The notes: a model not told the origin generated them from the letters alone. A stretch of DNA of 64,000 bases from Clostridia bacterium (GCA_902363595.1 CABJAP010000013.1:1-64000), one strand, 5' to 3'; shown: positions 1 through 9,696, numbered from the stretch's first letter. A program made the numbers and translations.

Positions 1-380
1 AAAGCGGGATTAGAGACTGTTTTCATCCTCCAAACCGCTTAAAAAGAATGTTATGGACGGTACTGGAAACCAATCCCACTTTCACGCCGTTTATCCCCTC
101 TTTTTCAGTGGCCTCTCTGGCAGCCTTCCCAGCGATGATTTTAGGCCTTTTTCGCTGCTAATCCACCTAAAAAGAGCAAGAAATTATCGCTTTTCTAGCT
201 TTTTTTCTTTTCCCACGATGAAAATTCATCGCAAACTTAGACCAAAACAAGCTGGAGCGATCATTTTACTTTTCACCTTTTATTAATCCGGGCCCGAAGG
301 GCCCGTTCCTTCAGCTCCAGAATGGCAGAGCAGCGCCTCCCCGAATGTTTCGTGTTTCCAATCGTTCACAAAATGGATCG
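1..380. other. intergenic region, no gene recognised
   Basis: No convincing gene is seen. A 77-codon open frame on the plus strand (53-286) has no ribosome site and no recognisable family. A short GC-rich hairpin (cgggccc-gaa-gggcccg, 289-305) is followed only by a weak T-rich stretch. The region may hold the end of something outside the window. Confidence 0.5.
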
Positions 381-413
381 AAAAAAAGGCTGTCGCACCA
401 ATGCGGCAGCCCC
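381..413 (-). terminator. intrinsic terminator of the surface protein gene
   Basis: Read on the minus strand, a 10-bp stem (GGCTGCCGCA with TGCGACAGCC, one G-U pair) around a 4-nt loop is followed by seven T. It sits 20 bases past the surface-protein stop codon and belongs to the recurring GGGGCTG-type hairpin family of this window. Confidence 0.85.
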
Positions 414-433
414 ATTGTTATCTACCGTATCTA

Positions 434-3400
434 TTAAGAATTCTTCCGCCTTCTGCTGGTGATGAGTACGATTCCCATTGCAGTGAGCGCGATCAACATC
501 CCCAGGATCAGCAGCGTCATGTTGCTGTCATCTCCGGTCTGAGTCGCTGTGCCTTTGGGGTTATCCGCATCATCACCATTTTTTGTTACATATTCTTCGG
601 TCATCTGATTCTCCAGCTCGATCTCAGCCGCATCCACATCCAGCTTGATTTCTTCATCCAGCACATTGGTGAAGCCCAATTCCGCAGCTTCCAAATCCGT
701 CAGAGCATTGCCGCTTTGATCGGTTTCGGCCAGATAGTAGGTTCCATAAGCCAGATTTTCAAAGCTGACTTTAGCGGCAGTCTTGCCGTTCATCTCCAGG
801 GCCTTGACATCAGTCACTCGTTCTTTGTGGGCCTGATCTGCAAAAAGCGCCACATAGAACACTTCGTTTGTCTCATATGCCTTTCCCTTGAAGGTGGTCG
901 TCTTATTGATTGTAATCTGTCCACCGTAATAGAACTGTTCTTCATCGTGGAAGTCATTGGTGATCACCGCTTTTCCTTCCGTATTCGCTTCGGTCAGAGT
1001 AAAGGTGTTTTGATCGATGCTCATCTTGCAGCCCAGCTGCTCCTGGGCATTGGTAATCACCTTTCCCTCAGCATCGGTTTCCGCTACATAATAGGTTTGA
1101 TTGATGCTCAAATCGGAGAAGGTCACTGTGGTACTGGATTTCCCATTCATAACCAGTGGTTTGATATCACCCACCTGCTGTGTGCAGTCCTCATCGGTAT
1201 AAAGGCCTGCATAGAAAATGCTGTTGGTCTCAAAGTCCTTGCCATCCAGGGTCACCCGTTTTGTAACATCGATGGATCCCGCCCAGTAATACTGTGAGTA
1301 AAAGCTGTTGGTAATCTTGCTTTCAGCGGTCAGGTTGGCCGGGTCTAAAGTTACGACCTGGTTGTCATAGGCGATTGCCCATTGATCGCTGTTATCCTGG
1401 TCTGAATAGGCCGTTCCATCTTTGTCGGTTTCGGCAACGTAATAGGTTTCATTTACTTTTAAATTGTCGAAGGTTGCCGTGGAAGATTGGTTGCCGTTCA
1501 TCTCCAGGGCCTTCACTTGGCTGACCCGATCCTTCAGATCGCTGTCGCTGAATAAAGCCGTATAGAAGGTTTCATAGCTGTTCACGCCAACACCGTCTTC
1601 TTTTACTTCCTTGGTTACCCGGATGCTGCCGGCCAGTGTATTGGTAATTTCATAAGTTCGATCCTGGCTGTTTACCGCTTCGCCGTCGATGGCCGCATCG
1701 CCGTTTCGGTCAATTTCAACTTTGTAGACCTTGCCTGAATCATAATATCCCTTGGGGACCTTGGTTTCTTTCAGATAATAGGTGCCCGGCTTCAGCCCCT
1801 TAAAGGTGAATATTCCATCCTTATTGCCGGTGACTGTCGTGCCGTCGCCTTTACACTCCTTGTCTGTGTAAAGGGTGAATTCCGCACCAGACAAAGCATT
1901 GCCTGTTTCACTCGCGATTTTCTTTAAATTAAAATTATACTTATCATTAAAGCGGTCGATGGTGGCGCCCATATTATAAGGATCGATTTTTTCCGGATCA
2001 AGCAGTGCCGTTCCTTTATCGCGGATCTGGAACACGGTCTCGCTGGAATCCAATGCATACCCATCTGGCGCAGCACTTTCTTTAAGGATATATTTTACCC
2101 CTGCTTCCAAATAGTAATCCTTGCCCTCACTGGTGAGGTTGGTCTTTCCGTTTGTATCCTGCCCAAAGACAGCAATTCCGTCTGCGCCTGTTACTTCTGT
2201 TCCCAAAAGATTTTTCTCGGATACTTGGTCTTTATAAAGCTGGAACTCTGCGCCCTGCAACGATTTTAACGAATTCGCACGATCGCGCTTATGCACATTG
2301 ATGTTCAGCAAGCTTCCGCTGGCTCCAGCATCTGATGCCTGCTCCTTGATAAGCACCTTATCTGAAACATCACCTTCATCGATCTCTTTATTGACTGTTA
2401 GTTTTGCAGTGTTGGAGTATTCTATGGTTTCGCCAATTTCTCCCTGTATCGCTGCATTGTATTTAATCGTATACTTGTGTCCGTCCGCCTTTGGAATCCT
2501 AATCTCCAGCTTATTTTCTTTTCCGCTGGTATCGATTGCTACTGTATACTCGTCATTTTTCAGTTTCTCTGCGTCGTCTCGGATAATACTAATGGAATCC
2601 AAATCGATTGCCATTGTTTTACTATAGGTGTCCGCAATTACATAATCTTCTGGCTCCGCAGCCGAGTTGGAGTTGAGTAAAGCACCATTTGGATTTACCT
2701 GAATCGTAAATCCGGCTTTATACTGGTTTTTGCGCTCCGGCTGCGTTGTAATTTTCTTGGAAACAATATCATTGTTCACATCAAAGGAATTCTTTACCTC
2801 GAGCTTTTCTTCCCCATCAATCGATATCCATGCCGTATTTTTAAAGGTCTTGATCCCTGATGCTGTGAAAACGTCGCTTTTCACCTTGGTCTGGTACTTC
2901 AGGACATATTGTTTATTGTTATCCAGTTTTCCCAGGTTGAACCGGTAGGTGCAATTTTTCTTGTCGCTGGTATCTTTTGTTACTTTGATCGTTCGATTCA
3001 TCGACGTGCCGTTCTCTGTCAGAACCACAGTATAATTGTCATCGAATTCTTGGTTATCGGAAAAAGTATCTTTTACAATTACATCCCCTTCCTCCATGGA
3101 AGCGTAATGGCCGTTAAATTTAACGTTCCAGAGAATTTTCCCATCCGCAAACTGTGCTTTAGCTTTAGAGCCGGTCATTTTCATATTGATGGAATAGTCT
3201 TCATAGTCAAAATCGCTCGCAGTTCCGGATGTGATGCGGGCATTGTTTCGACGAGCCCCGTTTTCCGTTCCAATCACCTTTGTATAGCCGGTAATGCGCA
3301 CATCATACGCCTTGCCGGCTGCCGGAAGGAAAGATTTGCTCTTATCCGCTATATTTGTGTTAAAGTACAGGGTAAAGCCGTCTTTTATGCCTTCTTTGGA

Positions 3401-5140
3401 ATGTTTCCCTTTTGTTGCATCGGACACTCCAGATGCCAGCTTAATATCTACACCAGAAAGATTTACTCCACTCGTTGCCTCTACATTGATCGTATTGTAA
3501 GCATCGCCTGTGGATGGTGTTTTCTTCACAACCTGCAGTCCTGTCGGAAACTCATGCTGCGCTCCAGTTTTATTCAAAATATAATCTTCAAAGATAAAAT
3601 TCTTCAGGCCGGTGCTTGGTACACGAATCACACTGGTCCAGCGGATGTAAACGTTGCCTTCCGAATCTATCTTAAGATTGGAGCCTTTATCAGCCCCATA
3701 CACAGTGCGGAACTTATGCTTGTAGAAACGATTTCCGGTCTTCTGATAAGCTTTGTCACCTGTATAAATGATATCTGAAGACATTCTCAGTGCTACTTTA
3801 TTTTTAAAGCTCTCAGTAGCACCGTTCTGCGCTATTCCTGTCACTTCCGGAATATTCGTCTTGTAGGTAAAGGTATAGGTATTCTTTCCTGCATCTTTCG
3901 GGAAGGTGTAAGACCACTGGCTGTCGAGGCTGGAAACGTCCTTCCAGTCAAGTTTTGTCGCAGCCTCCTCGTTTTTCGCAATGGTGATGTTCGAGGATTT
4001 ATCCAGAACCAATCCGCTCTCCATCGTGTCGGTAACTGTAACTCCACCCAGATCCAGATACTTGTCGGCGTTAATGACCACCGTCCAGGTCAGTTTCCCG
4101 TTCTGTTCGCTGTAGGTCTTATCAATTCTCTGAAAACGAATAGACGGCTGGTTATTAGCGGTCACTTTATCTGCATTATCCGCCTCTGCGGTCACAGTGT
4201 TTTTCGGGTTGAGATTATAGGAAGCATTCCGGTCCGCTGCAATACCAGCAAATGCCTTGTCTGTCACTTTTGCCGTATAGGCGATTGTATATACTTCTCC
4301 CGCTGCCATATCACCCACATTGATTTTCCAAGTAGCATCGCCGGCATCCAGAATGCTGTATGAAACAGCATTTCCTTTACTGTCTTTCACCGTCAGCGGT
4401 TTCCCCTGTGTGCCTCCTGTCATAGCCAATAATTCGCTCATGGTATCCGTCACGGTTACATTTTTTGCACCGTATTCGGCTTTTACCTTGATTGTGTAGC
4501 CCAGAGTGTTCTCTTCGTAATTATAACTGCCGCTTTCTTTGCTGATTTCAAGTTTTGTTTTCTCTTCCAGCTTAACTGTAATGGATACGCTGTCGCTGAA
4601 ATTAATTTCCGCAGTAGAGCCGCCTTCCTGGACTTTTTGGCTGAAAGAGCCTTCAAAAGTCAGGTAGGCCTCTATGTTTCTATAGCGTTGAACATATTCA
4701 TCATTAAGATCAACCATAATCAAGCCGCTCGCATTGATGCTGTAAGTACCGATTTTGTTTCCTGACGCAATCTCTTTGATTGGAAGATCTTTTACGGCCT
4801 CAAAGCCAGTTATCACATCTGTCGGAATCTGGTAGGTCATCACTCCATCATCTGGAAACTGCCGGGCATTCTTACCACTGGATATTTCGGAGAACATCAG
4901 CTTAACAGAAAAAGAATCGCTCGGTTTCATGCTATTTTCCGGATTATAAACTTCTCCGCTCCCTGTCAGAATCTGACTGTCATATAAATAATCCTCTATT
5001 TTAGAAGAAACCTGTGCTTTGGAGGCGTTTTCTGCATCCCCGCTTTCAGCAAATACTGCCGCACTGCCGAACAATACGGAATTAATCATTGCAATGCATA
5101 ATAATACAGCAACTGCAATCCTGCTTTTCCCTCTCTTCAT
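434..5140 (-). CDS. large cell-surface adhesin with SpaA/Cna-B-like repeats and sortase-type C-terminus
   Basis: A secreted surface protein of 1568 residues. The start chosen is the ATG at 5140, preceded by AAGGAG at good spacing, rather than the in-frame ATG at 5179 with no such site. Residues 1-32 form a signal peptide. The middle contains several DUF11/isopeptide-type beta domains with repeated VTVTDTM motifs. Two SpaA-like prealbumin-fold domains follow (motifs GAEFQLYKD and GAEFTLYTD), then three tandem repeats of about 105 residues (each with an ALEMNGK- or PLVMNGK-like motif and a TYYxAETD end). The C-terminus has a QTGDDS motif, a hydrophobic segment and an RRRKNS tail, as in sortase substrates, but lacks the usual proline. 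No sortase gene is in the window. It is probably an adhesin or backbone-like protein; the ligand is unknown. Confidence 0.85.
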   Translation of the reverse strand: MKRGKSRIAVAVLLCIAMINSVLFGSAAVFAESGDAENASKAQVSSKIEDYLYDSQILTGSGEVYNPENSMKPSDSFSVKLMFSEISSGKNARQFPDDGVMTYQIPTDVITGFEAVKDLPIKEIASGNKIGTYSINASGLIMVDLNDEYVQRYRNIEAYLTFEGSFSQKVQEGGSTAEINFSDSVSITVKLEEKTKLEISKESGSYNYEENTLGYTIKVKAEYGAKNVTVTDTMSELLAMTGGTQGKPLTVKDSKGNAVSYSILDAGDATWKINVGDMAAGEVYTIAYTAKVTDKAFAGIAADRNASYNLNPKNTVTAEADNADKVTANNQPSIRFQRIDKTYSEQNGKLTWTVVINADKYLDLGGVTVTDTMESGLVLDKSSNITIAKNEEAATKLDWKDVSSLDSQWSYTFPKDAGKNTYTFTYKTNIPEVTGIAQNGATESFKNKVALRMSSDIIYTGDKAYQKTGNRFYKHKFRTVYGADKGSNLKIDSEGNVYIRWTSVIRVPSTGLKNFIFEDYILNKTGAQHEFPTGLQVVKKTPSTGDAYNTINVEATSGVNLSGVDIKLASGVSDATKGKHSKEGIKDGFTLYFNTNIADKSKSFLPAAGKAYDVRITGYTKVIGTENGARRNNARITSGTASDFDYEDYSINMKMTGSKAKAQFADGKILWNVKFNGHYASMEEGDVIVKDTFSDNQEFDDNYTVVLTENGTSMNRTIKVTKDTSDKKNCTYRFNLGKLDNNKQYVLKYQTKVKSDVFTASGIKTFKNTAWISIDGEEKLEVKNSFDVNNDIVSKKITTQPERKNQYKAGFTIQVNPNGALLNSNSAAEPEDYVIADTYSKTMAIDLDSISIIRDDAEKLKNDEYTVAIDTSGKENKLEIRIPKADGHKYTIKYNAAIQGEIGETIEYSNTAKLTVNKEIDEGDVSDKVLIKEQASDAGASGSLLNINVHKRDRANSLKSLQGAEFQLYKDQVSEKNLLGTEVTGADGIAVFGQDTNGKTNLTSEGKDYYLEAGVKYILKESAAPDGYALDSSETVFQIRDKGTALLDPEKIDPYNMGATIDRFNDKYNFNLKKIASETGNALSGAEFTLYTDKECKGDGTTVTGNKDGIFTFKGLKPGTYYLKETKVPKGYYDSGKVYKVEIDRNGDAAIDGEAVNSQDRTYEITNTLAGSIRVTKEVKEDGVGVNSYETFYTALFSDSDLKDRVSQVKALEMNGNQSSTATFDNLKVNETYYVAETDKDGTAYSDQDNSDQWAIAYDNQVVTLDPANLTAESKITNSFYSQYYWAGSIDVTKRVTLDGKDFETNSIFYAGLYTDEDCTQQVGDIKPLVMNGKSSTTVTFSDLSINQTYYVAETDAEGKVITNAQEQLGCKMSIDQNTFTLTEANTEGKAVITNDFHDEEQFYYGGQITINKTTTFKGKAYETNEVFYVALFADQAHKERVTDVKALEMNGKTAAKVSFENLAYGTYYLAETDQSGNALTDLEAAELGFTNVLDEEIKLDVDAAEIELENQMTEEYVTKNGDDADNPKGTATQTGDDSNMTLLILGMLIALTAMGIVLITSRRRKNS

Positions 5141-5198
5141 CCTTTTCTCCTTCCATTTATGAATATCGTTCGTACGCATACTTTCTTAATATTTTTTT

Positions 5199-5230
5199 AT
5201 TATATGCTTCGTCAGTTACCTTTCGGTTAC
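5199..5230 (-). promoter_or_regulatory. putative promoter and activator site of the surface protein gene
   Basis: A perfect minus-strand TATAAT (5199-5204) has no good -35 box. In its place are two direct GTAAC repeats (plus-strand GTTAC at 5215-5219 and 5226-5230) exactly 11 bp apart, the spacing typical of OmpR-type activator sites. Function is inferred. Confidence 0.4.
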
Positions 5231-5245
5231 ATTTTAACTTTTCCA

Positions 5246-5285
5246 CTAAAAAAATCAGGTTTTTACTCAAACCTGATTTTTTTAG
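5246..5285 (-). terminator. intrinsic terminator after radA
   Basis: A perfect 17-bp inverted repeat (5246-5262 with 5269-5285, 6-nt loop) with A- and T-runs at its ends. It lies just past the radA stop codon and could work in both directions. Confidence 0.9.
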
Positions 5286-5302
5286 TATATTTATTCTTAA
5301 TC

Positions 5303-6712
5303 CTAAAACATCTTAATCGCATCAATAATATGCTTTACCCCAGTCAGCCGCATGCCCTTAAGATCCAATTCTGTCAGCCTGTCTGCATTTTTCTTAGGAA
5401 GGATGATGCGTTCAAAACCCATTCTCGCTGCTTCGCGGACGATTTTCTCGCTGTTCTGCACGGACCGGAGGTCGCCGGTCAGCCCGATTTCTCCCAAAGC
5501 AATGGTTTTCCCCGAGCAGGGCTTTCCTCTTACCGTGGAATAAATAGCCAGCGCCACGGCCAGATCAATGGAAGTCCCTTCCGGCTTGAGCCCACCCACC
5601 ACATTGACGTAAATGTCCTGGTTGATCAAATTAAGACCGGCCTTTCGTTCCAGTACCGCCAGAATCATATTGAGGCGGGAAAGCTCGACGCCGATGGAAG
5701 ACCGTCTGGCAAATCCCACGTTGGTTGGGGCCGCCAGCGCCTGAACTTCCAGCAGCAGAGGTCTGGTCCCCTCATAGACCGCGGCGGCCATGGATCCCTC
5801 CGCTCCATCCTCCATACCCTCGAGGAAGCTTTTGGATAGGTTTTCAATCTCAATTAATCCTTCTTCGGCCATCTCAAAGGCGCCGATTTCGCTCGTAGTT
5901 CCGAAGCGGTTTTTAAAAGCCCGCAGAATTCTCAGCTCCTGATTCCGCTCGCCGTTGAAATGCAGTACGCAGTCCACCAGATGTTCTACGATTTTCGGGC
6001 CGGCCAATTCGCCGCTCTTGGTAACATGGGCCACAATGAAAATGGGGATGTTATAGGTTTTTCCTACCCGCATCAATTCGTTTCCGCAGGCCCGTACCTG
6101 GGATACGCTGCCGGGGGCTGAGTCCAGATCGCTGCTGTACATGGTCTGAATGGAATCGATAATCACAAATTCCGGCTTCAATTCTTCTGCGATGGCGGAA
6201 ATGTTCTCCATGTTGGTCTCAGCCAGGATGAACAGGTTGTCCGTCAATTCTTTGCAGACCCGGTCTGCCCGCATCTTGATCTGGTCTTCTGATTCCTCTC
6301 CGGAAACGTATAAAACCCGTCCGTATTTCTTGGCGATGTTGGCCGCTGCTTGTATGATAATGGTCGATTTTCCAATGCCCGGCTCGCCGGATATTAGTGT
6401 GAGAGAGCCTTTTACCATGCCGCCGCCCAGAACTCGATTCAATTCACCGATGCCCGTGTCCATGCGGGTATAGCTGCCGGACTCAACCTGGGATAATTTT
6501 GACGGCCGGTTTTTTATTTTCCCGGCTTGTCCGCTTTCGGCAGCACCCTTTATCGTTCCCGTCCGCCGCCGCTTGTCCTGCGCGTCAGAAGCAGGCAGCA
6601 CCTTTTCTTCTACCATGGAGTTCCAAGCGCCGCAGATGCATTGTCCCTGCCATTTGGCGCTTTCATAGCCGCACTCCTGGCAGACGAACACGGTCTTTGC
6701 TTTTTTTGCCAT
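5303..6712 (-). CDS. radA: DNA repair protein RadA
   Basis: RadA/Sms, a RecA-like ATPase that drives branch migration in recombination intermediates. The 469-residue protein has the N-terminal C4 zinc finger (CQECGY and CICGAW), a Walker A motif GEPGIGKST, the RadA signature KNRFG, and a C-terminal Lon-protease-like domain, which is the full family layout. The start is set at the ATG at 6712 (MAKKAKTVF) with AGGGGG upstream. A longer frame reaching 6796 would run through a near-consensus promoter (6746-6774), so it is rejected. The gene is followed by a strong terminator and looks monocistronic. Confidence 0.95.
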   Translation of the reverse strand: MAKKAKTVFVCQECGYESAKWQGQCICGAWNSMVEEKVLPASDAQDKRRRTGTIKGAAESGQAGKIKNRPSKLSQVESGSYTRMDTGIGELNRVLGGGMVKGSLTLISGEPGIGKSTIIIQAAANIAKKYGRVLYVSGEESEDQIKMRADRVCKELTDNLFILAETNMENISAIAEELKPEFVIIDSIQTMYSSDLDSAPGSVSQVRACGNELMRVGKTYNIPIFIVAHVTKSGELAGPKIVEHLVDCVLHFNGERNQELRILRAFKNRFGTTSEIGAFEMAEEGLIEIENLSKSFLEGMEDGAEGSMAAAVYEGTRPLLLEVQALAAPTNVGFARRSSIGVELSRLNMILAVLERKAGLNLINQDIYVNVVGGLKPEGTSIDLAVALAIYSTVRGKPCSGKTIALGEIGLTGDLRSVQNSEKIVREAARMGFERIILPKKNADRLTELDLKGMRLTGVKHIIDAIKMF

Positions 6713-6745
6713 AATCATTCGCCCCCTTTTGCAAACATATGTTTT

Positions 6746-6774
6746 ATTATATCCTCCTGCCTGCGCCCCGTCAA
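6746..6774 (-). promoter_or_regulatory. radA promoter
   Basis: On the minus strand, TTGACG, a 17-bp spacer and TATAAT, about 35 bp before the chosen radA start. A near-consensus housekeeping promoter. Confidence 0.8.
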
Positions 6775-6811
6775 TATATGGTGAAGGATATCTCAAGTTC
6801 CGGACACTGGG

Positions 6812-7648
6812 CTAGAGCCTGGCTGTCCTGCGCCCGGAAAGAAGCACGGATATGAGAATGCTCAGGGCCAATACAATTGCGATAACGGCAATGGACTCGG
6901 GGATGGGAATGTACCATCCGATTGCCAGCCCGGCCAGCTTCATGCCTGTAAACACCAGGATAATGGAAATTCCATATTTCACATAGGCAAACCGTTCATG
7001 AAGATGTTCCAAAACAAAGTAGAATTGCCGAAGTCCCAGTATGGCAAAGATATTAGAAGTGTACACGATGAAAAGATCGGTGGATACAGAAAATACGGCC
7101 GGCACAGAATCCATGGCAAAAAGAATGTCGGAACACTCGATGAGGCAGACCACCGCAAACAGCGGCGTAAAAAGCCGTTTTCCATCCCGTCCCCGCACCA
7201 AAAAACGGTCGCCTGACAGGCTGCGGGTCATGGGCAGAATTTTGGACACGATTTTGATAACCAGGCTGTCGTGGGGATCCTTGCCAGTATCATCTTTCAG
7301 CATTTTGAGTCCGTTGATAATGAGAATTCCGCCGAACAGATACAGAATCCATTCAAAACGGCTGACCAGATGAACGCCGAAGAAGATAAAGAAGAACCGC
7401 AGAATGATCGCGCCTGCGATGCCGTAGCCCAATACCCGATGCTGGGCATGTTCCCGAATGCGGAAACTGGCGAAGATTGTTACAAAAACAAAGAGATTAT
7501 CCATGCTGAGACTCAGCTCGATGAGATAACCTCCCATAAATTCCAGCGCTTTCTGGTGTCCGAGAAAATAATAGATGCCGCCGCAGAAGGTCATCGCCAG
7601 CATCATCCAGAACAGCAGCCATTTGATTGATTTAAAAATATTTTTCAT
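6812..7648 (-). CDS. TerC family integral membrane protein (first copy)
   Basis: A 278-residue polytopic membrane protein of the TerC/Alx/YkoY family, whose members export manganese or help load metals onto secreted enzymes. Family motifs are visible: GGYLIELSLSMDNLFVF and IECSDILFAMDSVPAVF, with the acidic residues expected to bind metal. It is closely similar to the second TerC at 11009-11914. The start at 7648 is preceded by AGGGGTG; a longer frame to 7825 overlaps the upstream gene and is rejected. The ribosome site lies in the 3' arm of an 11-bp hairpin, which suggests translational control. Unlike the second copy, no manganese riboswitch is seen here. Confidence 0.9.
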   Translation of the reverse strand: MKNIFKSIKWLLFWMMLAMTFCGGIYYFLGHQKALEFMGGYLIELSLSMDNLFVFVTIFASFRIREHAQHRVLGYGIAGAIILRFFFIFFGVHLVSRFEWILYLFGGILIINGLKMLKDDTGKDPHDSLVIKIVSKILPMTRSLSGDRFLVRGRDGKRLFTPLFAVVCLIECSDILFAMDSVPAVFSVSTDLFIVYTSNIFAILGLRQFYFVLEHLHERFAYVKYGISIILVFTGMKLAGLAIGWYIPIPESIAVIAIVLALSILISVLLSGRRTARL

Positions 7649-7655
7649 TTCATCA

Positions 7656-7685
7656 CCCCTGCATAACACTTTATGCAGGGGTTTT
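7656..7685. promoter_or_regulatory. hairpin covering the terC ribosome-binding site
   Basis: A perfect 11-bp stem with 4-nt loop (CCCCTGCATAA at 7656-7666, TTATGCAGGGG at 7671-7681). On the minus strand its 3' arm contains the AGGGG ribosome site of the gene starting at 7648. On the plus strand it is followed by TTTT. It lies between the esterase stop and the terC start, so it may either attenuate read-through or hide the ribosome site. Confidence 0.6.
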
Positions 7686-7706
7686 CGCATTATACGTAAA
7701 AGCCTC

Positions 7707-9575
7707 CTACTTGAGACAATCGTTGATCCATTTGATAAAGTTTTCGCTGCTGTTTCCACTGCGTTCTGCAGAGGTATGTCCCTGGCCCCATACTGTTTCG
7801 AAATCCACGTCTTTAACACTTTCATTCTGCTTCAAGGCTAAGGCAAGATTGGTTTCTGTTGTAAGTGCCGTATCATTCTGTTCTATACCGCTTCGTATCC
7901 TCCAGTAAGGAGCTACTGTAGAAGTGTTTTCTCCTTTGTAATAACTGGAGAGATCGTACATCGGATTATACATATTCTGCCGTGTCTGTAAATCAGTGCC
8001 CAGCTTATCCACTTCACCAAGATCGTTTTTATAATCTTCCACGATCGAAGACTCCCAGTCATCAAAGTTCTCATATTTGCTTTGGTTTTTCTCCAGCAGA
8101 TTTGCCAGCTGTGAGTCAAAATGCAATGCGTCGTTGTCATCGTTTCCAAAGAGTTTATTCTCTGCTTGACTGCGGTTTGTATCGTCGAAGGCGCCCACTG
8201 CTTTTCCAGCCTGTTTGCAATGCTTTACAAATCCCTCCATGCTGATAACGGTGGCTTTTCCTGTCTTTGCATCGTATTCCACCCATTTTCCATCCGAATT
8301 GAGATCATCGATATACTCCTGTGGGGAAGCATATGTGCGTTCTTCCTCTTTTTCGTTTCCATCCTGCTCCATTTTCTGATTATCGGGTATTTCCTGCTCA
8401 GGCGGTTTTCCTGCCTGCGGTTTCCCATCGGGAGCGCTGCCGTCATCAGGCTTTCCTTCAGCTCCGGGCGCCCCACCGCCAAAACCTCCGCCTGATTTTT
8501 CCTGGTCAGAAGTCTTTGTATACGGAAATTCCGTATCAGTGAGAAAATGGTTGAGCGAGGTTTCTACAACGGAAAGCAGATAATTATAGTAGGAACCGGA
8601 CGTGTAAATCCCATCGGCAGATTTCTCCAGCTTCAAAATCTCTCCCTCTTCATCGGCAAGCTGCAGGTCATTGATATACGCAGCATAGCTTTCCGCCAAA
8701 TCTTGTGAAAGGGCCGAAGTCCAGGTGTTTTCCGCGCGAGTGCCTTCCGTCGAATATTGGCCCATATTCCATTCATAGGCAGCGTCTGCATAATCCAGAC
8801 TGGTGATTGGGCACCAGCACATTGCTCCGCATATGGCGTCGCTGAGGGAATTTCCATCCTCATCAAACATTGCTGCTCCAATGGAGACTAAATATTCATT
8901 GTATAGCTCGCTGTCCCCAGTGGCTCCCATCAATGCGCTTTGGGCTCCGCCGCCGCTATGTCCAAAAGTAAAAATCCGGTCGGTATCGCCAGGCAGGCTG
9001 TCATTATTATAGCGATAATAGCGGACTGCCGCTTTTAAGTCGGTAACGCCCCATGGCGCGCCGCCGCTGTAAGTCAAGCTGCCGCTGCTGTCATAACCGT
9101 TGTCCCTTCCTCTCATGCCTGCATGTACATAGATAAAGCCGGCCTGCAGATATTCAGAAACGGATTCATAGTTATAATCCTCTGGCGCCGCCTGGGCCGA
9201 GTAGCCTGCCGTATTAATCGGAAAAACGATAGGCGCTGTATCTCCGGTATAGCCTCTTATCTTTGTTTCATGGTTAACGATACAAGTGTAGGTGCCATCG
9301 GAATTCTTTTCGCCCTTGAAGTAAGCTCCGGGGACATAGATACCCATTGTTTCATAATCCGTCGTCTCCGGCTCTGAGCAGTAGCTTACTTTCACCTGCC
9401 AGTATACATCGTTATCTGCATCGTAATTCCACTTGCTGTTGTCAAAGGCAAGCGCTTGGTTATTTTGTTCATAGCCTTCCAATGATGCGGACTTCTCCTC
9501 GGTTCCACAGGCGCAAACCGCGATTGTCACTAAAACCAGCATCAACGCACACACCCAATTCTTCCATCTTCTCAT
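7707..9575 (-). CDS. tannase-like (subtype B) esterase lipoprotein
   Basis: A 622-residue alpha/beta-hydrolase lipoprotein. The N-terminus has a signal peptide with a lipobox-like Cys at 21-23. The body resembles the subtype B tannase family (Lactobacillus TanB): an AGMRGR motif near 152, the nucleophile elbow GHSGGGAQSA with Ser207, a WRIRSG segment before Asp568 and a GQGHTSAE segment with His600, giving a full Ser-Asp-His triad. A Gly/Pro/Lys-rich low-complexity insert (about residues 370-415) separates the cap from the core. It would act outside the membrane on aryl or gallate-type esters, but the substrate is not shown. The start has GGAGG five bases upstream. It may share a transcript with the downstream terC. 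Confidence 0.8.
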   Translation of the reverse strand: MRRWKNWVCALMLVLVTIAVCACGTEEKSASLEGYEQNNQALAFDNSKWNYDADNDVYWQVKVSYCSEPETTDYETMGIYVPGAYFKGEKNSDGTYTCIVNHETKIRGYTGDTAPIVFPINTAGYSAQAAPEDYNYESVSEYLQAGFIYVHAGMRGRDNGYDSSGSLTYSGGAPWGVTDLKAAVRYYRYNNDSLPGDTDRIFTFGHSGGGAQSALMGATGDSELYNEYLVSIGAAMFDEDGNSLSDAICGAMCWCPITSLDYADAAYEWNMGQYSTEGTRAENTWTSALSQDLAESYAAYINDLQLADEEGEILKLEKSADGIYTSGSYYNYLLSVVETSLNHFLTDTEFPYTKTSDQEKSGGGFGGGAPGAEGKPDDGSAPDGKPQAGKPPEQEIPDNQKMEQDGNEKEEERTYASPQEYIDDLNSDGKWVEYDAKTGKATVISMEGFVKHCKQAGKAVGAFDDTNRSQAENKLFGNDDNDALHFDSQLANLLEKNQSKYENFDDWESSIVEDYKNDLGEVDKLGTDLQTRQNMYNPMYDLSSYYKGENTSTVAPYWRIRSGIEQNDTALTTETNLALALKQNESVKDVDFETVWGQGHTSAERSGNSSENFIKWINDCLK

Positions 9576-9696
9576 TTCATCCTCCTTATTGGCGTAAATT
9601 TACATTTGCATCATATCGCTGTCAGGTGAATGAAACATGGGCATGTCATGGATTAATCGTGTCGTTATCATGGAAAAATGAGATCAAAAATTAAAG

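Noticed and set aside
53..286. 77-codon plus-strand frame
   Set aside because: No ribosome site and no family resemblance.
401..1297. 298-codon open frame on the plus strand
   Set aside because: Opposite the surface protein gene, whose reading frame, signal peptide and repeats are clear.
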